The translations under genes and the position numbers were made by a program. Under the pieces are notes generated by a model, which was given only the letters and a program-made list of their open reading frames with translations, was not told where the DNA came from and ran no database searches. This document shows, one piece after another, positions 36,397 to 45,153 of a stretch of DNA of 58,576 nucleotides. Each line of letters opens with the position of its first letter. Position 1 is the stretch's first letter. This DNA comes from Dyella acidiphila (GTDB lineage: Bacteria; Pseudomonadota; Gammaproteobacteria; Xanthomonadales; Rhodanobacteraceae), in NCBI RefSeq assembly GCF_014863405.1, contig NZ_JACZZA010000017.1, positions 1 to 58,576 of the forward strand, given 5' to 3'.

Positions 36397-36741
36397 ATGT
36401 TCAAGCACCGTTACCACCTGCCCTTGCTGGCAGCGATCGCCTTCGGCACCGGCCTGGCCAGCATGCAGGCGGCGCACGCGCAGGAGACGCTGACCCAGCG
36501 CGTGCAGGACGAAAAAGGCATGAACCTGCCGACCCGCGGCATGAGCATGGGCCAGGTCGAGAAGCAGTATGGCGAGCCCTTGCGCAAGCTGTCGCCGCGC
36601 GGCGGCGATTCGTCCAAGCATCCGACCATCAACCGCTGGGAATACACCAGCTTCATCGTGTATTTCGAACAGAGCCACGTGATTCATTCCGTGCTCAATA
36701 CGCCGGCGGGCAATAACCAGAATCCGACGGCGGTCAACTGA
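36397..36741 (+). CDS. Small periplasmic protein, BamE/SmpA-like pattern
   Basis: The 114-residue protein has a signal peptide ending AAHAQ near residue 28. The mature part has RGMSMGQVEKQYGEPLRK, then NRWEYTSFIVYFEQSHVIHSVL. The order Met-x-x-Val-x-x-x-Gly-x-P followed by W-x-Y and a final strand resembles the SmpA/BamE fold, but it is not BamE itself (no lipobox). The Asn-rich tail is likely disordered. It is divergent from the ABC-F gene. Confidence 0.75.
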   Translation: MFKHRYHLPLLAAIAFGTGLASMQAAHAQETLTQRVQDEKGMNLPTRGMSMGQVEKQYGEPLRKLSPRGGDSSKHPTINRWEYTSFIVYFEQSHVIHSVLNTPAGNNQNPTAVN

Positions 36742-36752
36742 CGTCCTGCGCC

Positions 36753-36788
36753 CTCTCCCCAGCGGGGAGAGGGTTGGGGTGAGGGGCC
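36753..36788. repeat. G/C-rich hairpin repeat unit, solitary
   Basis: CCCTCTCCCCAGCGGGGAGAGGG followed by TTGGGGTGAGGGGCC matches half a unit of the 23430-24045 array. It lies just after the periplasmic protein gene and could act as its terminator. Confidence 0.8.
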
Positions 36789-36967
36789 AAGGCTTGCCTC
36801 GAGCCTCATCCAAGCGACGCTTCGATCGCTGTTCTTTCGCGAGAATGCTTGCTCATCCTGCTCCGTGCCCGGTACGGAGAGGGCAAAGCGTCATCCGCTC
36901 ACGCTAAACTTGCACACTTGCCGTCCGGCTCCATGCCGGCCTTCATTTTCGCGCGAGTGTTGTCCCC

Positions 36968-38005
36968 ATGACCGATTCCACCTTGCGCCTGCCGGCCGAA
37001 TGGGAGCCGCAGGCCGCCGTCCTGATTGCCTGGCCACATGCCGGCACCGACTGGGCCGAACGGCTCGAGGCCGTCGAGTCCACGTATGTGGCGCTGGCCG
37101 CAGCCGTCACCCGCTTCCAGCCGCTGATCATCGTGGTGGCCGATGCCGCGCTGCGCGCGCATGTCACGGCGAAACTGCAAGCTGCGCAGGCCGACATGGC
37201 GCGTGTGCGTCTGGTGGAAGTGCCGTATGACGACACCTGGCTGCGCGATTCCGGCCCGATCACCTTGCGCGACGGCGCCCGCTTCCAGCTCACCGATTTC
37301 CGTTTCACCGGCTGGGGCGGCAAGTTCGGCGCCGAGCAGGACGATGCGCTGATCGCCGGCCTGGTCGAAGCCGGCGTGTTCGGCTATGCCGCGCACAAGC
37401 GCATCGACTGGGCGCTGGAAGGCGGCGGCATCGAGAGCGACGGCGCCGGCACCATTCTCACTACCTGGCGCTGCCTGGTGCAGCGCCATCCGGAGCAATC
37501 GCGCGAGGAAATGACCGCGATCCTGCGCGAAGGCCTGCATGCCCAGCGCGTACTGTGGCTGGACTACGGCTATCTGGAAGGCGACGACACCGACGCGCAT
37601 ATCGATACGCTGGCGCGCTTCGCGCCGGGCGAGCGCATCGTGTACCAGGCCTGCGACGATGCCGGCGACGTGCATCATGACGAACTGCAGCGCATGGGCG
37701 AGGAACTGGCCTCGCTGCGCACCGTCGACGGCAAGCCCTACAAGCTGTATCCGCTGCCCTGGGCCAAGCCGATTCTCGACCAAGGGCGCCGCCTGGCCGC
37801 CTCTTACGCCAATTACCTGATCGTCAACGGCGCCGTGCTGGTGCCGGCCTATGGCGACGCCGCCGACGACGAAGCCGCGCGCATCATCGGCCAGGCCCAC
37901 CCCGGCCGCAGCGTGGTGCAGGTGCCCTGCCGCCCGCTGATCTGGCAAAACGGCAGCCTGCACTGCATCACCATGCAGCTGCCAGCAGGGTTGATCGACG
38001 CCTGA
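36968..38005 (+). CDS. aguA: Agmatine deiminase
   Basis: AguA converts agmatine to N-carbamoylputrescine and ammonia. The 345-residue protein has the family pattern: WEPQAAVLIAWPHAGTDW at the start, DTWLRDSGPITL, the EGGGIESDGAGTILTT loop, LDYGYLEGDDTDAHIDTLARF with the catalytic His/Asp, and the nucleophilic Cys in NGSLHCITMQLP near the C-terminus. The next gene encodes the following pathway enzyme, 91 nt downstream. Confidence 0.97.
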   Translation: MTDSTLRLPAEWEPQAAVLIAWPHAGTDWAERLEAVESTYVALAAAVTRFQPLIIVVADAALRAHVTAKLQAAQADMARVRLVEVPYDDTWLRDSGPITLRDGARFQLTDFRFTGWGGKFGAEQDDALIAGLVEAGVFGYAAHKRIDWALEGGGIESDGAGTILTTWRCLVQRHPEQSREEMTAILREGLHAQRVLWLDYGYLEGDDTDAHIDTLARFAPGERIVYQACDDAGDVHHDELQRMGEELASLRTVDGKPYKLYPLPWAKPILDQGRRLAASYANYLIVNGAVLVPAYGDAADDEAARIIGQAHPGRSVVQVPCRPLIWQNGSLHCITMQLPAGLIDA

Positions 38006-38096
38006 GCGCGGCCGGCGGCGGTCAATCGCCTGCCACGCGCTTCCCCTTACACTAAGCGGCCCCATATAGGTCCGCCCTTACCAGCGACAGACAGGA

Positions 38097-38996
38097 ATGC
38101 CCGGCATGACCCGCAAGACGCTCAAGGTCGCCCTGCTGCAGGAAACCCACCGCGGCAGCCGCGACGCCAATCTCGACGCCATCGAATCCGGCCTGCGCGA
38201 AGCCGCCGCGGCCGGCGCCGAACTGGTGCTGCTGCAGGAACTGCACAACGGCCCGTATTTCTGCCAGCACGAGTCGGTGGACGAGTTCGACCAGGCCGAA
38301 AGCATTCCCGGCCACAGCACCGCGCGCATCGGCAAGCTGGCGGAGGAGTTGAAGCTGGTGGTGGTGGCGTCGCTGTTCGAGAAGCGCGCGGCCGGGCTGT
38401 ATCACAACACTGCGGTGGTCTTTGATCGCTCCGCGGCGATCGCCGGCAAGTACCGCAAGATGCACATTCCGGACGATCCGGCGTTCTACGAGAAGTTCTA
38501 CTTCACGCCGGGCGACCTGGGCTTCGAGCCGATCGACACCTCGGTGGGCCGCCTGGGCGTGCTGGTGTGCTGGGATCAGTGGTATCCGGAAGCCGCGCGC
38601 CTGATGGCGCTGGCCGGCGCGGAACTGCTGCTCTACCCCACCGCCATCGGTTGGGATCCGAACGACGAGCAGGCCGAGAAGGATCGCCAGCGCGAGGCCT
38701 GGATCACCGTGCAGCGCGGCCACGCCGTGGCCAATGGCCTGCCCCTGCTGGCCTGCAACCGCACCGGCTATGAAGCCGATCCGGCCAAGGTCGGCGCCGG
38801 CATCCAGTTCTGGGGCAACAGCTTCGTGGCCGGCCCGCAGGGGGAATTCCTGGCCCAGGCCGGCACCGACCAGCGCCAGCTGCTGCTCGCCGAGGTCGAC
38901 ATGGCGCGCAGCGAGCACGTGCGCCGCATCTGGCCGTTCCTGCGCGATCGCCGCATCGACGCCTACAGCGACCTGTTGCGCCGTTTTCGCGATTAA
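38097..38996 (+). CDS. aguB: N-carbamoylputrescine amidase
   Basis: AguB hydrolyses N-carbamoylputrescine to putrescine, CO2 and ammonia. It is a nitrilase-superfamily enzyme of 299 residues with the Glu-Lys-Cys triad in LVLLQELHNGPYF, KYRKMHIPDDP and LGVLVCWDQWYPEAARL. With aguA it gives a complete arginine-decarboxylase branch to putrescine from agmatine. The start may be ATG 38097 or 38106. Confidence 0.97.
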   Translation: MPGMTRKTLKVALLQETHRGSRDANLDAIESGLREAAAAGAELVLLQELHNGPYFCQHESVDEFDQAESIPGHSTARIGKLAEELKLVVVASLFEKRAAGLYHNTAVVFDRSAAIAGKYRKMHIPDDPAFYEKFYFTPGDLGFEPIDTSVGRLGVLVCWDQWYPEAARLMALAGAELLLYPTAIGWDPNDEQAEKDRQREAWITVQRGHAVANGLPLLACNRTGYEADPAKVGAGIQFWGNSFVAGPQGEFLAQAGTDQRQLLLAEVDMARSEHVRRIWPFLRDRRIDAYSDLLRRFRD

Positions 38997-39100
38997 TTAC
39001 GTTTGCTGCGGCTAGGCTGGGCAAGTCCGGACATTGCTGACTTGCACACCCTTTCCCGCCTCTCCATCCTTGGCCCTCCCCTATAGGCTGTATCGACCGC

Positions 39101-40333
39101 ATGAGTGCCACCGAGACCGACGCGCTTTCCGCCTCCGCCCTGCACGGCCAGCCGATCGAGCGTGTGCAGCGCGACGGCGTGGAATATGTCGTGCTCGGCA
39201 CGGCGCACGTCTCGCGCAGTAGCGTGGAGGCAGTGCAGGCTCTGCTGGCCAGCGAATCCTTCGATGCCATCGCGGTGGAGCTGTGCGACAGCCGCGCCCA
39301 GGGCATGCGCGATCCGGAAACGTTCAAGCAGATGGACCTGTTCCGGGTAATCCGCCAGGGCAAGGCCGGCATGGTGGCCGCCAGCCTGGTGCTGTCCACG
39401 TTCCAGAAACGCCTGGCCGACCAGTACGGCATCCAGCCCGGCGCGGAAATGAAGGCAGCGATGGACGGCGCCGAGGAACGCAAGCTGCCGTTGTGGCTGA
39501 TCGATCGCGAAGTGGGCACCACGCTCAAGCGCGCCTGGCATAGCGTGGGCTTCTGGCAGCGCTTCGGCCTGCTCGGCGGCCTGCTCGCCAGCGTGTTCGA
39601 GCGCGAGACCATCGACGAGAAAGAAATCGAAAAGCTCAAGCAAGGCGACATGCTGGAAAGCGCTTTCAGCGAATTCGCCAGCGAATCGGCGCCGCTGTAT
39701 CGCAGCCTGATCGCCGAGCGCGATGCCTATATGTCTGCACGCCTGCGCGAAGAGGCGGGCCGTTCGGTCACCGCCAATCCGTGCAAGGTGCTGGTGGTAA
39801 TCGGCGCGGGACACCTCAAGGGCATGTGCGAACACCTGCGCCTGCAACAGGGCGATCCGGCCACCACCGCCGCCGAGCTGGCGCAGTCGCCGCCGAAGGC
39901 GCGCTGGCCGAAATGGCTGGCGATCGGCCTGGTGCTGCTGGTGTTTGCGGCGATCGGCTGGGCCTTCCATCGCAACACCGCCCTGGGTGCGCAAGCGCTG
40001 CGCGACTGGGTGCTGTTCACCGGCGGCTTTGCCGCGCTCGGTGCGCTGATTGCACGTGCGCATCCGCTGAGCATCGTGTCGGCATTCATCGCCGCACCGA
40101 TCAAGCCGTTTCGCCCCGGTATTCCGGCCGGCGGCATCAGCGCGATGGTGGAGGCGTGGGTGCGCCGTCCGCGCGTGGCCGATTTCGAAACGCTGCGCGA
40201 CGATATCGTGCACTGGAGCGGCTGGTGGACCAACCGCGTAGCGCGCACGCTGCTGAATTTCTTCCTGGTGTGCCTGGGCACCATGGTCGGCGAGTACGCC
40301 GCCGGCATCCATATTCTGAAGAGCCTGTTCTAA
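39101..40333 (+). CDS. TraB/PrgY-family membrane protein
   Basis: The 410-residue protein has the TraB/PrgY N-terminal signature: VVLGTAHVSRSSVEAVQALL, IAVELCDSRAQ and VVIGAGHLKGM (conserved GxxH motifs of a Tiki/TraB-type domain). About four C-terminal membrane segments follow (WLAIGLVLLVFAAIGW, WVLFTGGFAALGALI and others). TraB/PrgY of enterococci blocks self-pheromone, and Tiki relatives are metalloproteases. In proteobacteria the role is unknown. The stop codon is the first base triplet of a 14-bp tandem repeat array. Confidence 0.88.
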   Translation: MSATETDALSASALHGQPIERVQRDGVEYVVLGTAHVSRSSVEAVQALLASESFDAIAVELCDSRAQGMRDPETFKQMDLFRVIRQGKAGMVAASLVLSTFQKRLADQYGIQPGAEMKAAMDGAEERKLPLWLIDREVGTTLKRAWHSVGFWQRFGLLGGLLASVFERETIDEKEIEKLKQGDMLESAFSEFASESAPLYRSLIAERDAYMSARLREEAGRSVTANPCKVLVVIGAGHLKGMCEHLRLQQGDPATTAAELAQSPPKARWPKWLAIGLVLLVFAAIGWAFHRNTALGAQALRDWVLFTGGFAALGALIARAHPLSIVSAFIAAPIKPFRPGIPAGGISAMVEAWVRRPRVADFETLRDDIVHWSGWWTNRVARTLLNFFLVCLGTMVGEYAAGIHILKSLF

Positions 40334-40414
40334 TCAGGGTGTTCTGATCAGGGCGTTCTGATCGGAGTGATCTGATCGCGCAGCGCTGATCAGCTTGTGC
40401 TGATCGGACTTCAA
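40331..40414. repeat. Six tandem 14-bp repeats with TGATC core
   Basis: Units start at 40331, 40345, 40359, 40373, 40387 and 40401: TAATCAGGGTGTTC, TGATCAGGGCGTTC, TGATCGGAGTGATC, TGATCGCGCAGCGC, TGATCAGCTTGTGC, TGATCGGACTTCAA. All are exactly 14 nt, the first five nucleotides are nearly invariant and the ninth-to-fourteenth vary. The array begins at the TraB-family stop and lies about 200 nt upstream of the first cytochrome c gene. Confidence 0.9.
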
Positions 40415-40620
40415 TCCATTGTTCCGCTCGGCGCGCCGCCTGGCGCGCGATGCAACGCAGCACCCAATCCCCTTTGTTTTGCACTGCAACGCATCCACAG
40501 CGCCCGCGATTTGGCAACGTACCTGCGACCTCATGTCGCAATGTTGTGACCGCTCCGGACCTGCCCCTATACTCGACCGATACGTTGCTTGTATCCGTTG
40601 GAACCCTGGGGATTCTCTCG

Positions 40621-40947
40621 ATGCTTCGAATGCAACTGTTCGCCCTGGCCGCTGGTGTTGCCGTTCTTGCCGCAAGCAGTGCCCACGCCACCGGCGACAA
40701 GGCCAACGGCCGTACCTTGGTCTACACCTGCAATGGCTGCCACGGCGTGCCGGGCACCACCAATGCCTATCCCCAGTATCCCGTGCCCAAGATCGCCGGG
40801 CAGAACCAGCAATACCTCATCAATGCCTTGCATGCGTACAAGTCGGGCGAGCGCACCCATCCGACCATGATGGCGCAGGCGCAGAGCCTCTCCGACCAGG
40901 AGATCGAGGACATCGCCGCCTATCTTTCCAGCATCTCTCCGAAGTAA
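40621..40947 (+). CDS. Cytochrome c (class I, c553/c4-like), first of a pair
   Basis: The start is ATG 40621, giving 108 residues. A signal peptide (LFALAAGVAVLAASSAHA) directs it to the periplasm. The haem motif is CNGCH in VYTCNGCHGVPG. A Met ligand is likely in HPTMMAQAQSLSDQEIEDIAAYL, the typical C-terminal pattern. It is a small electron carrier. The second cytochrome gene starts 21 nt downstream, so they are one operon and may form a two-domain c4-like pair. Confidence 0.93.
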   Translation: MLRMQLFALAAGVAVLAASSAHATGDKANGRTLVYTCNGCHGVPGTTNAYPQYPVPKIAGQNQQYLINALHAYKSGERTHPTMMAQAQSLSDQEIEDIAAYLSSISPK

Positions 40948-40968
40948 TCGGCCAAGGACTCCACCTGC

Positions 40969-41319
40969 ATGAAACGCGCGCTTACACTGCTCTCGTTCGG
41001 TATTGCCCTTGCGCTGACCTCGGCCCCGCTGCTTGCCGGCGGCAACATCCAGAACGGCCAGGCCCGTGCCGCGGCCTGCGTGGCCTGCCACGGCAAGGAC
41101 GGCAACTCGGTGGATCCGCAATATCCGCGCCTGGCCGGCCAGTACAACGAATACATCCAGCAGGCTCTGCACGAATACAAGGATGGCCGTCGCAACAACG
41201 CCATCATGAAGGGCTTCGCCAGCCAGTTGTCCGATCAGGACATCGAAGATGTGGCGGCGTTCTTCTCTTCCATGCCGACCAAGCTCGATACGCTGAAGGG
41301 CCACGTCCAGGGCGATTGA
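40969..41319 (+). CDS. Cytochrome c (class I), second of a pair
   Basis: The 116-residue protein has a signal peptide (LLSFGIALALTSAPLLAGG), a CVACH haem site (AAACVACHGKDGNS) and a C-terminal MKGFASQLSDQDIEDVAAFFSS with the distal Met. It is a paralogue of the upstream gene product. The operon closes with a strong terminator at 41357. Confidence 0.94.
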   Translation: MKRALTLLSFGIALALTSAPLLAGGNIQNGQARAAACVACHGKDGNSVDPQYPRLAGQYNEYIQQALHEYKDGRRNNAIMKGFASQLSDQDIEDVAAFFSSMPTKLDTLKGHVQGD

Positions 41320-41356
41320 GCGGATGCCATCGCGGCATTGCGTATCGTAAACATCA

Positions 41357-41388
41357 AAAAGCCCGCAACTTCGGTTGCGGGCTTTTGC
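41357..41388 (+). terminator. Intrinsic terminator after the cytochrome c pair
   Basis: AAAAGCCCGCAAC pairs with GTTGCGGGCTTTT across TTCG, followed by TTTTGCG. The tetraloop is UUCG. Confidence 0.9.
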
Positions 41389-41435
41389 GTTTCTGCATGA
41401 AGATCGGGCCAGGTCGGATTCTTTGGAGAGACGCC

Positions 41436-41594
41436 GTGGGCTGCCTGCCCTTGCTGCTGCTGTTCCTTCTAGGCACTTTTGTGGGCCGCATCTTCTGGGG
41501 CGATACCGGCATGTTGTGGGGCAGCGGCATCGGGCTGTTGCTGGGCCTGCTGTCCACCGCCGTGTTTGTGTGGCTGTTGCGCAACGGCAAATAG
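41436..41594 (+). CDS. Small inner-membrane protein
   Basis: A GTG start at 41436 behind GGAGAG gives 52 residues; an ATG at 41397 would add 13. Two hydrophobic helices (CLPLLLLFLLGTFVGRIFWG and GIGLLLGLLSTAVFVWLL) are joined by a short loop with GDTGMLWGSG, and the C-terminus is basic. No family is recognised, but the composition is coding-like. It converges on nfuA with an 8-nt gap. Confidence 0.6.
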   Translation: MGCLPLLLLFLLGTFVGRIFWGDTGMLWGSGIGLLLGLLSTAVFVWLLRNGK

Positions 41595-41601
41595 CCGCCG
41601 C

Positions 41602-42210
41602 TCAGCCCATCGCCGACTGGCCTTCCTGCTTGCGGTAGTACGGATTGCTGCCGCCCTTGTGATCGGTGGCATCGCGTACTTCGGTAATTTCCGGCACGCG
41701 TTCGCGCAGAGTTTTCTCCACGCCATGCTTGAGCGTCACATCGACCATGCCGCAACCGTGGCAGCCGCCGCCAAACTGCAGCAGCACCACGCCGTTGGCA
41801 TCGATCTCCAGCAGACTCACGCGGCCGCCGTGCGCGGCGATGCGCGGATTCACTTCGGCCTCCAGCACATAGCGCACGCGCTCGACCAGGCCCGCTTCCA
41901 TGCTCGGCAATTCGCCCTTGATGCGCGGCGCGCGAATATTCAACTGGCCGCCGGTCTGGTTCGGTTCGAAGTCGATGGTGGCGCCTTCCAGCCAGGGTGC
42001 GCTGTCGCCGTCGATATGGAAGTTGAAGCCGCGGCATTCCACCGTCCACTCGCCGCCGCTCAGTTCGTGCGGCTCGCAGAACTCCAGCTCGCAATCGGCG
42101 GCCGCCGTACCCGGCGAGGTCACGCGCAGGCGTATGCCCAAGCCATCGATGCCTTGTAGCGAGAGTAGGCGCAGAAAGTGCTGCTGCGCGCGTTCGGAAA
42201 TCTCGATCAT
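41602..42210 (-). CDS. nfuA: Fe-S biogenesis protein NfuA
   Basis: NfuA carries [4Fe-4S] clusters to apoproteins. The 202-residue protein has an N-terminal degenerate A-type domain (MIEISERAQQHFLRLL ... VECRGFNFHID) and a C-terminal Nfu domain with the CxxC cluster site in LLQFGGGCHGCGMVDVTLK. The length is close to E. coli NfuA (191). Confidence 0.96.
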   Translation of the reverse strand: MIEISERAQQHFLRLLSLQGIDGLGIRLRVTSPGTAAADCELEFCEPHELSGGEWTVECRGFNFHIDGDSAPWLEGATIDFEPNQTGGQLNIRAPRIKGELPSMEAGLVERVRYVLEAEVNPRIAAHGGRVSLLEIDANGVVLLQFGGGCHGCGMVDVTLKHGVEKTLRERVPEITEVRDATDHKGGSNPYYRKQEGQSAMG

Positions 42211-42350
42211 GCCTGCTCCGGAATCACTGCCATGCCCGATCCTGGCCGGGCGTATACCGCACCATTTTAGTCCTGTTTCGCCGTGAATGTCCGAACGTGG
42301 CGTTTTCGCGTACAGTTTCGGCGCTTTAGCGAATGACTATGGAGCTCGCC

Positions 42351-42692
42351 ATGACCAATCTTCCGCTCGCCACTCAACACTGCCAGCCCCGCAAGGGCAA
42401 GGAATTTGCGTTGGACGAAGCGGCGATCGCCGCCTTGCTGCCGATGGTGCCGGGCTGGAAGCTCAACCAGCAAGGTGATGCGCTGGTGAAGGATTACCGC
42501 TTCGAGAACTTCCACCACACGCTGGGCTTTATCAATGCGGTGGGCTTCATGGCCAATCACGAGGACCATCATCCGGATATCGAGGCCGGCTACGGACATT
42601 GCAAGCTGCACTGGTCCACGCACGATGTAGGCGGCCTGTCGTTGAACGATTTCATCTGCGCTGCGCGCGTCGACGCCCTGCTCACCCGCTGA
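42351..42692 (+). CDS. phhB: Pterin-4a-carbinolamine dehydratase
   Basis: The enzyme regenerates the tetrahydrobiopterin-type cofactor after phenylalanine hydroxylation. ATG 42351 is preferred because GGAG lies 6 nt upstream, giving 113 residues; in-frame ATGs at 42333 and 42339 exist. The active-site motif NHEDHHPDIEAGYGHCKLHWSTHDVGGLS is complete. No phenylalanine hydroxylase is in the window. Confidence 0.95.
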   Translation: MTNLPLATQHCQPRKGKEFALDEAAIAALLPMVPGWKLNQQGDALVKDYRFENFHHTLGFINAVGFMANHEDHHPDIEAGYGHCKLHWSTHDVGGLSLNDFICAARVDALLTR

Positions 42693-42701
42693 GCAGCGCC
42701 G

Positions 42702-44201
42702 TTGGCCTCGCCGCAGCGCCTGCGCAACTTAGGTATCTTCAGCGGCTACGCGCTGGCGGCGGTGGTGCTGTGCCTGGCGCTGAGCTGGCTGGCGGCACGC
42801 ATCACCGCGCGGCACTTGCTCGATGCCGCCAATCAGCGGCTGGCGCTGGTCGAAGCAGGGCAACCGCTGTGGCAATGGCATCTGCGCCAAGCGCATGACG
42901 TCATCGCCGCGCGCGCCTTCGGCAACGCCACACTTGCGCACGACGACGATGCGCTGAGCGTCACCAGCGACGACGGCACGCCGTTCGAACTCGGCCTGCC
43001 GGTGGATGACGCGCTCGATCTGGTGCATTGGCCGATCCTGCAGCTGCGCATGCAAAGCGATGCGCAGGGCACGCTCGGCCTTGCATGGGGTGCGGGCCTG
43101 ACGCCGGCATGCCAGGCCAACGTGGCGGCGACCCTTGCGCCCGCGGTACGCAGCCTGCGGATCGATCTGCGCGGTGTGCGCTGGCAGGCGGTCGGTGCAC
43201 AGGGCTGCCCATCGCCACAATCGGTGCGAATGCTGCGCTTGCGTATCCAGCTGCCGGCGCATGCCAGCTTGCGGCTGTCATCGCTGGCGCTGCTCACGAC
43301 CGAACCGGTGACGCATGCGCAAGGCGCCGTCGTCGCGCTCAGCGACAACGAGCTCGCCTCGGCCATCACGCGCGCCGGCGATCAGGCGATGCCGTGGTTC
43401 CAGTTGCCCGGCGGGCTCAGTGCGGAAGCCTTGTTGTCGCTACGCGATCAGTTGCTCGGCCGTTGGCCGGGCGCCTTGATCCTGCCGCCCGGCGCCCGGC
43501 CCCAGGCCGTGCAGCCGGCAGCGCATGCCGTGCTCGCATGGGCGGTCTGCGCGCTGTATCTGGTCGCACTGCTCTGGCTGGCGCTGAAGCCGGTGCACGG
43601 CCCGCTGCGCCCCTGGCTGGAAATCGGCGGCTGCCTGCTGGGGCCGCTATGGCTGGTTGCTGGCCTGCATTGGGGGTTGCGGCCGACGGCCTTGGGTGTG
43701 GTGGCGTTCGCCAGTGGGCTGTTGTTCGCGCTCTATATCGAACGCCGCCATCTGCCGCGCCTGTGGCGCTGGCCCGGCTACGGACGGAACTGGCTGTGGC
43801 CGCTGGCCACGGTGCCGGTGGCCTTGCTACTGATCCTGGCCGATGGCCATGGCTTGCACCGGCTGCCGCTGGCGCACGTGCTGGCGTACTTCGCCTGGGC
43901 CTGGCTGCAGCAGTGGCTGATGCTGGTGGTGCTGCTGCGCCGGTTGGAGCAGATCGCCCAGCACCGTGCCGCGCCGTCGATTATCGCGATCGCCCTGATC
44001 TTCGCCCTGCTGCACACCCCCAACGGCATGCTGATGCAGCTGTGCTTCGTGGCCGAGCTGTGGTGGGCCTGGTGCTTCCTGCGCGCACGCAGCGTGCTGC
44101 CGATCGCCGTGGCCCACGCCGCCTGCGCCCTGCTGGTGGAATCCGGGCTGGTCGGCAGCCTGGTGCGTTCGCTGGAAGTCAGCGCCCGCTTCTTCCTCTA
44201 A
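42702..44201 (+). CDS. Membrane protein with CPBP-like C-terminal domain
   Basis: A TTG start at 42702, 9 nt after phhB, gives 499 residues. One N-terminal helix precedes a periplasmic region (about 30-260), then seven or so membrane helices. The last part resembles CPBP/CAAX-protease membrane domains: ALIFALLHTPNGMLMQ and PIAVAHAACALLVE match the two conserved His motifs, but the EExxxR motif is replaced by LQQWLMLVVLLRRLE (Gln for Glu). The stop lies inside the convergent rluC gene (23-nt overlap). Function unknown. Confidence 0.7.
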   Translation: MASPQRLRNLGIFSGYALAAVVLCLALSWLAARITARHLLDAANQRLALVEAGQPLWQWHLRQAHDVIAARAFGNATLAHDDDALSVTSDDGTPFELGLPVDDALDLVHWPILQLRMQSDAQGTLGLAWGAGLTPACQANVAATLAPAVRSLRIDLRGVRWQAVGAQGCPSPQSVRMLRLRIQLPAHASLRLSSLALLTTEPVTHAQGAVVALSDNELASAITRAGDQAMPWFQLPGGLSAEALLSLRDQLLGRWPGALILPPGARPQAVQPAAHAVLAWAVCALYLVALLWLALKPVHGPLRPWLEIGGCLLGPLWLVAGLHWGLRPTALGVVAFASGLLFALYIERRHLPRLWRWPGYGRNWLWPLATVPVALLLILADGHGLHRLPLAHVLAYFAWAWLQQWLMLVVLLRRLEQIAQHRAAPSIIAIALIFALLHTPNGMLMQLCFVAELWWAWCFLRARSVLPIAVAHAACALLVESGLVGSLVRSLEVSARFFL

Positions 44202-45153
44202 CTCTCGGCAGCAGCTTGTCGAGGAAGGTCTTCAGGTCATCCGGCAGCGGCGCCGAGAAACCGTAGGAGCGCCCGTCCAGCTCGAAGGACATATTCGAGG
44301 CGTGCAGGAACAGTCGATCCAGGCCCTTGTTCTTGAAACGCTTGTTGGCCTCGCGATCGCCGTACTTGGCGTCCCCGGCCAGCGGATGGCCGATATGCGC
44401 GGCATGCACGCGGATCTGGTGCGTGCGGCCGGTGCCCAGGGTGGCCTGCATCAGGCGCGCGCCGGGGTATTGCTCCATCTCGCGGAAGAAAGTCAGTGAG
44501 GGCTTGCCGCCTTCCGATACCTTCACCATCCGCTCGCCGCCCTGCAGGATCGACTTCTGCAGCGGCGCATTGACGTCGAAGCGGGCCTTGGAAGGGTGCC
44601 CCACCATCAGACATAGATATTGCTTGGTGACCTCACCGGCACGGATCGCCGCCTGCAGGCCGGTGAGGCCGGCGCGGGTACGGGCGAACACCAGTACGCC
44701 GCTGGTATCCCGGTCCAGGCGATGGACCAGCTCCAGGTGCTCCTTGGGCCGGGCCTGGCGCAGCAACTCGATCGCGCCGTGGCTGACCCCGCTGCCGCCA
44801 TGGCTGGCCATGCCGGAGGGCTTGTCGATCACCAAGAAGTGCTTGTCCTCGAAGATCACCGCATTGGCGGCGGCTTCGATCGCCCCCTGGGCGGCCACCT
44901 GTTCAGGCGGCCGCTCGGCCACCCGCACAGGCGGAATACGCAGCATGTCACCCAGGGCGAGACGGGTATCGGGCTTGGCGCGCTTGCCGTTCACCCGCAC
45001 CTGGCCGGTGCGCAGCAGGCGGTAAATCATGCTCTTGGGCACCCCCTTAAGCACGGTCATCAGCGCATTGTCGATGCGCTGGCCGTCCCGCTCAGGACCG
45101 ATTTCGAGTTGACGCACCCCTTGAGGTGCATCAGGGGAAGTTGCCGTCTGCAT
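44179..45153 (-). CDS. rluC: 23S rRNA pseudouridine synthase RluC
   Basis: RluC modifies U955, U2504 and U2580 (E. coli numbering) of 23S rRNA. The start is ATG 45151-45153, giving 324 residues. An N-terminal S4 domain (RIDNALMTVLKGVPKSMIYRLLRTGQVRVNGKR) precedes the catalytic domain with the invariant Asp in LVHRLDRDTSGVLVFAR and the TGRTHQIRVHAAHIGHP motif. It is divergent from rne, the conserved gammaproteobacterial arrangement that supports RluC over RluD. Confidence 0.95.
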   Translation of the reverse strand: MQTATSPDAPQGVRQLEIGPERDGQRIDNALMTVLKGVPKSMIYRLLRTGQVRVNGKRAKPDTRLALGDMLRIPPVRVAERPPEQVAAQGAIEAAANAVIFEDKHFLVIDKPSGMASHGGSGVSHGAIELLRQARPKEHLELVHRLDRDTSGVLVFARTRAGLTGLQAAIRAGEVTKQYLCLMVGHPSKARFDVNAPLQKSILQGGERMVKVSEGGKPSLTFFREMEQYPGARLMQATLGTGRTHQIRVHAAHIGHPLAGDAKYGDREANKRFKNKGLDRLFLHASNMSFELDGRSYGFSAPLPDDLKTFLDKLLPRVRGRSGR

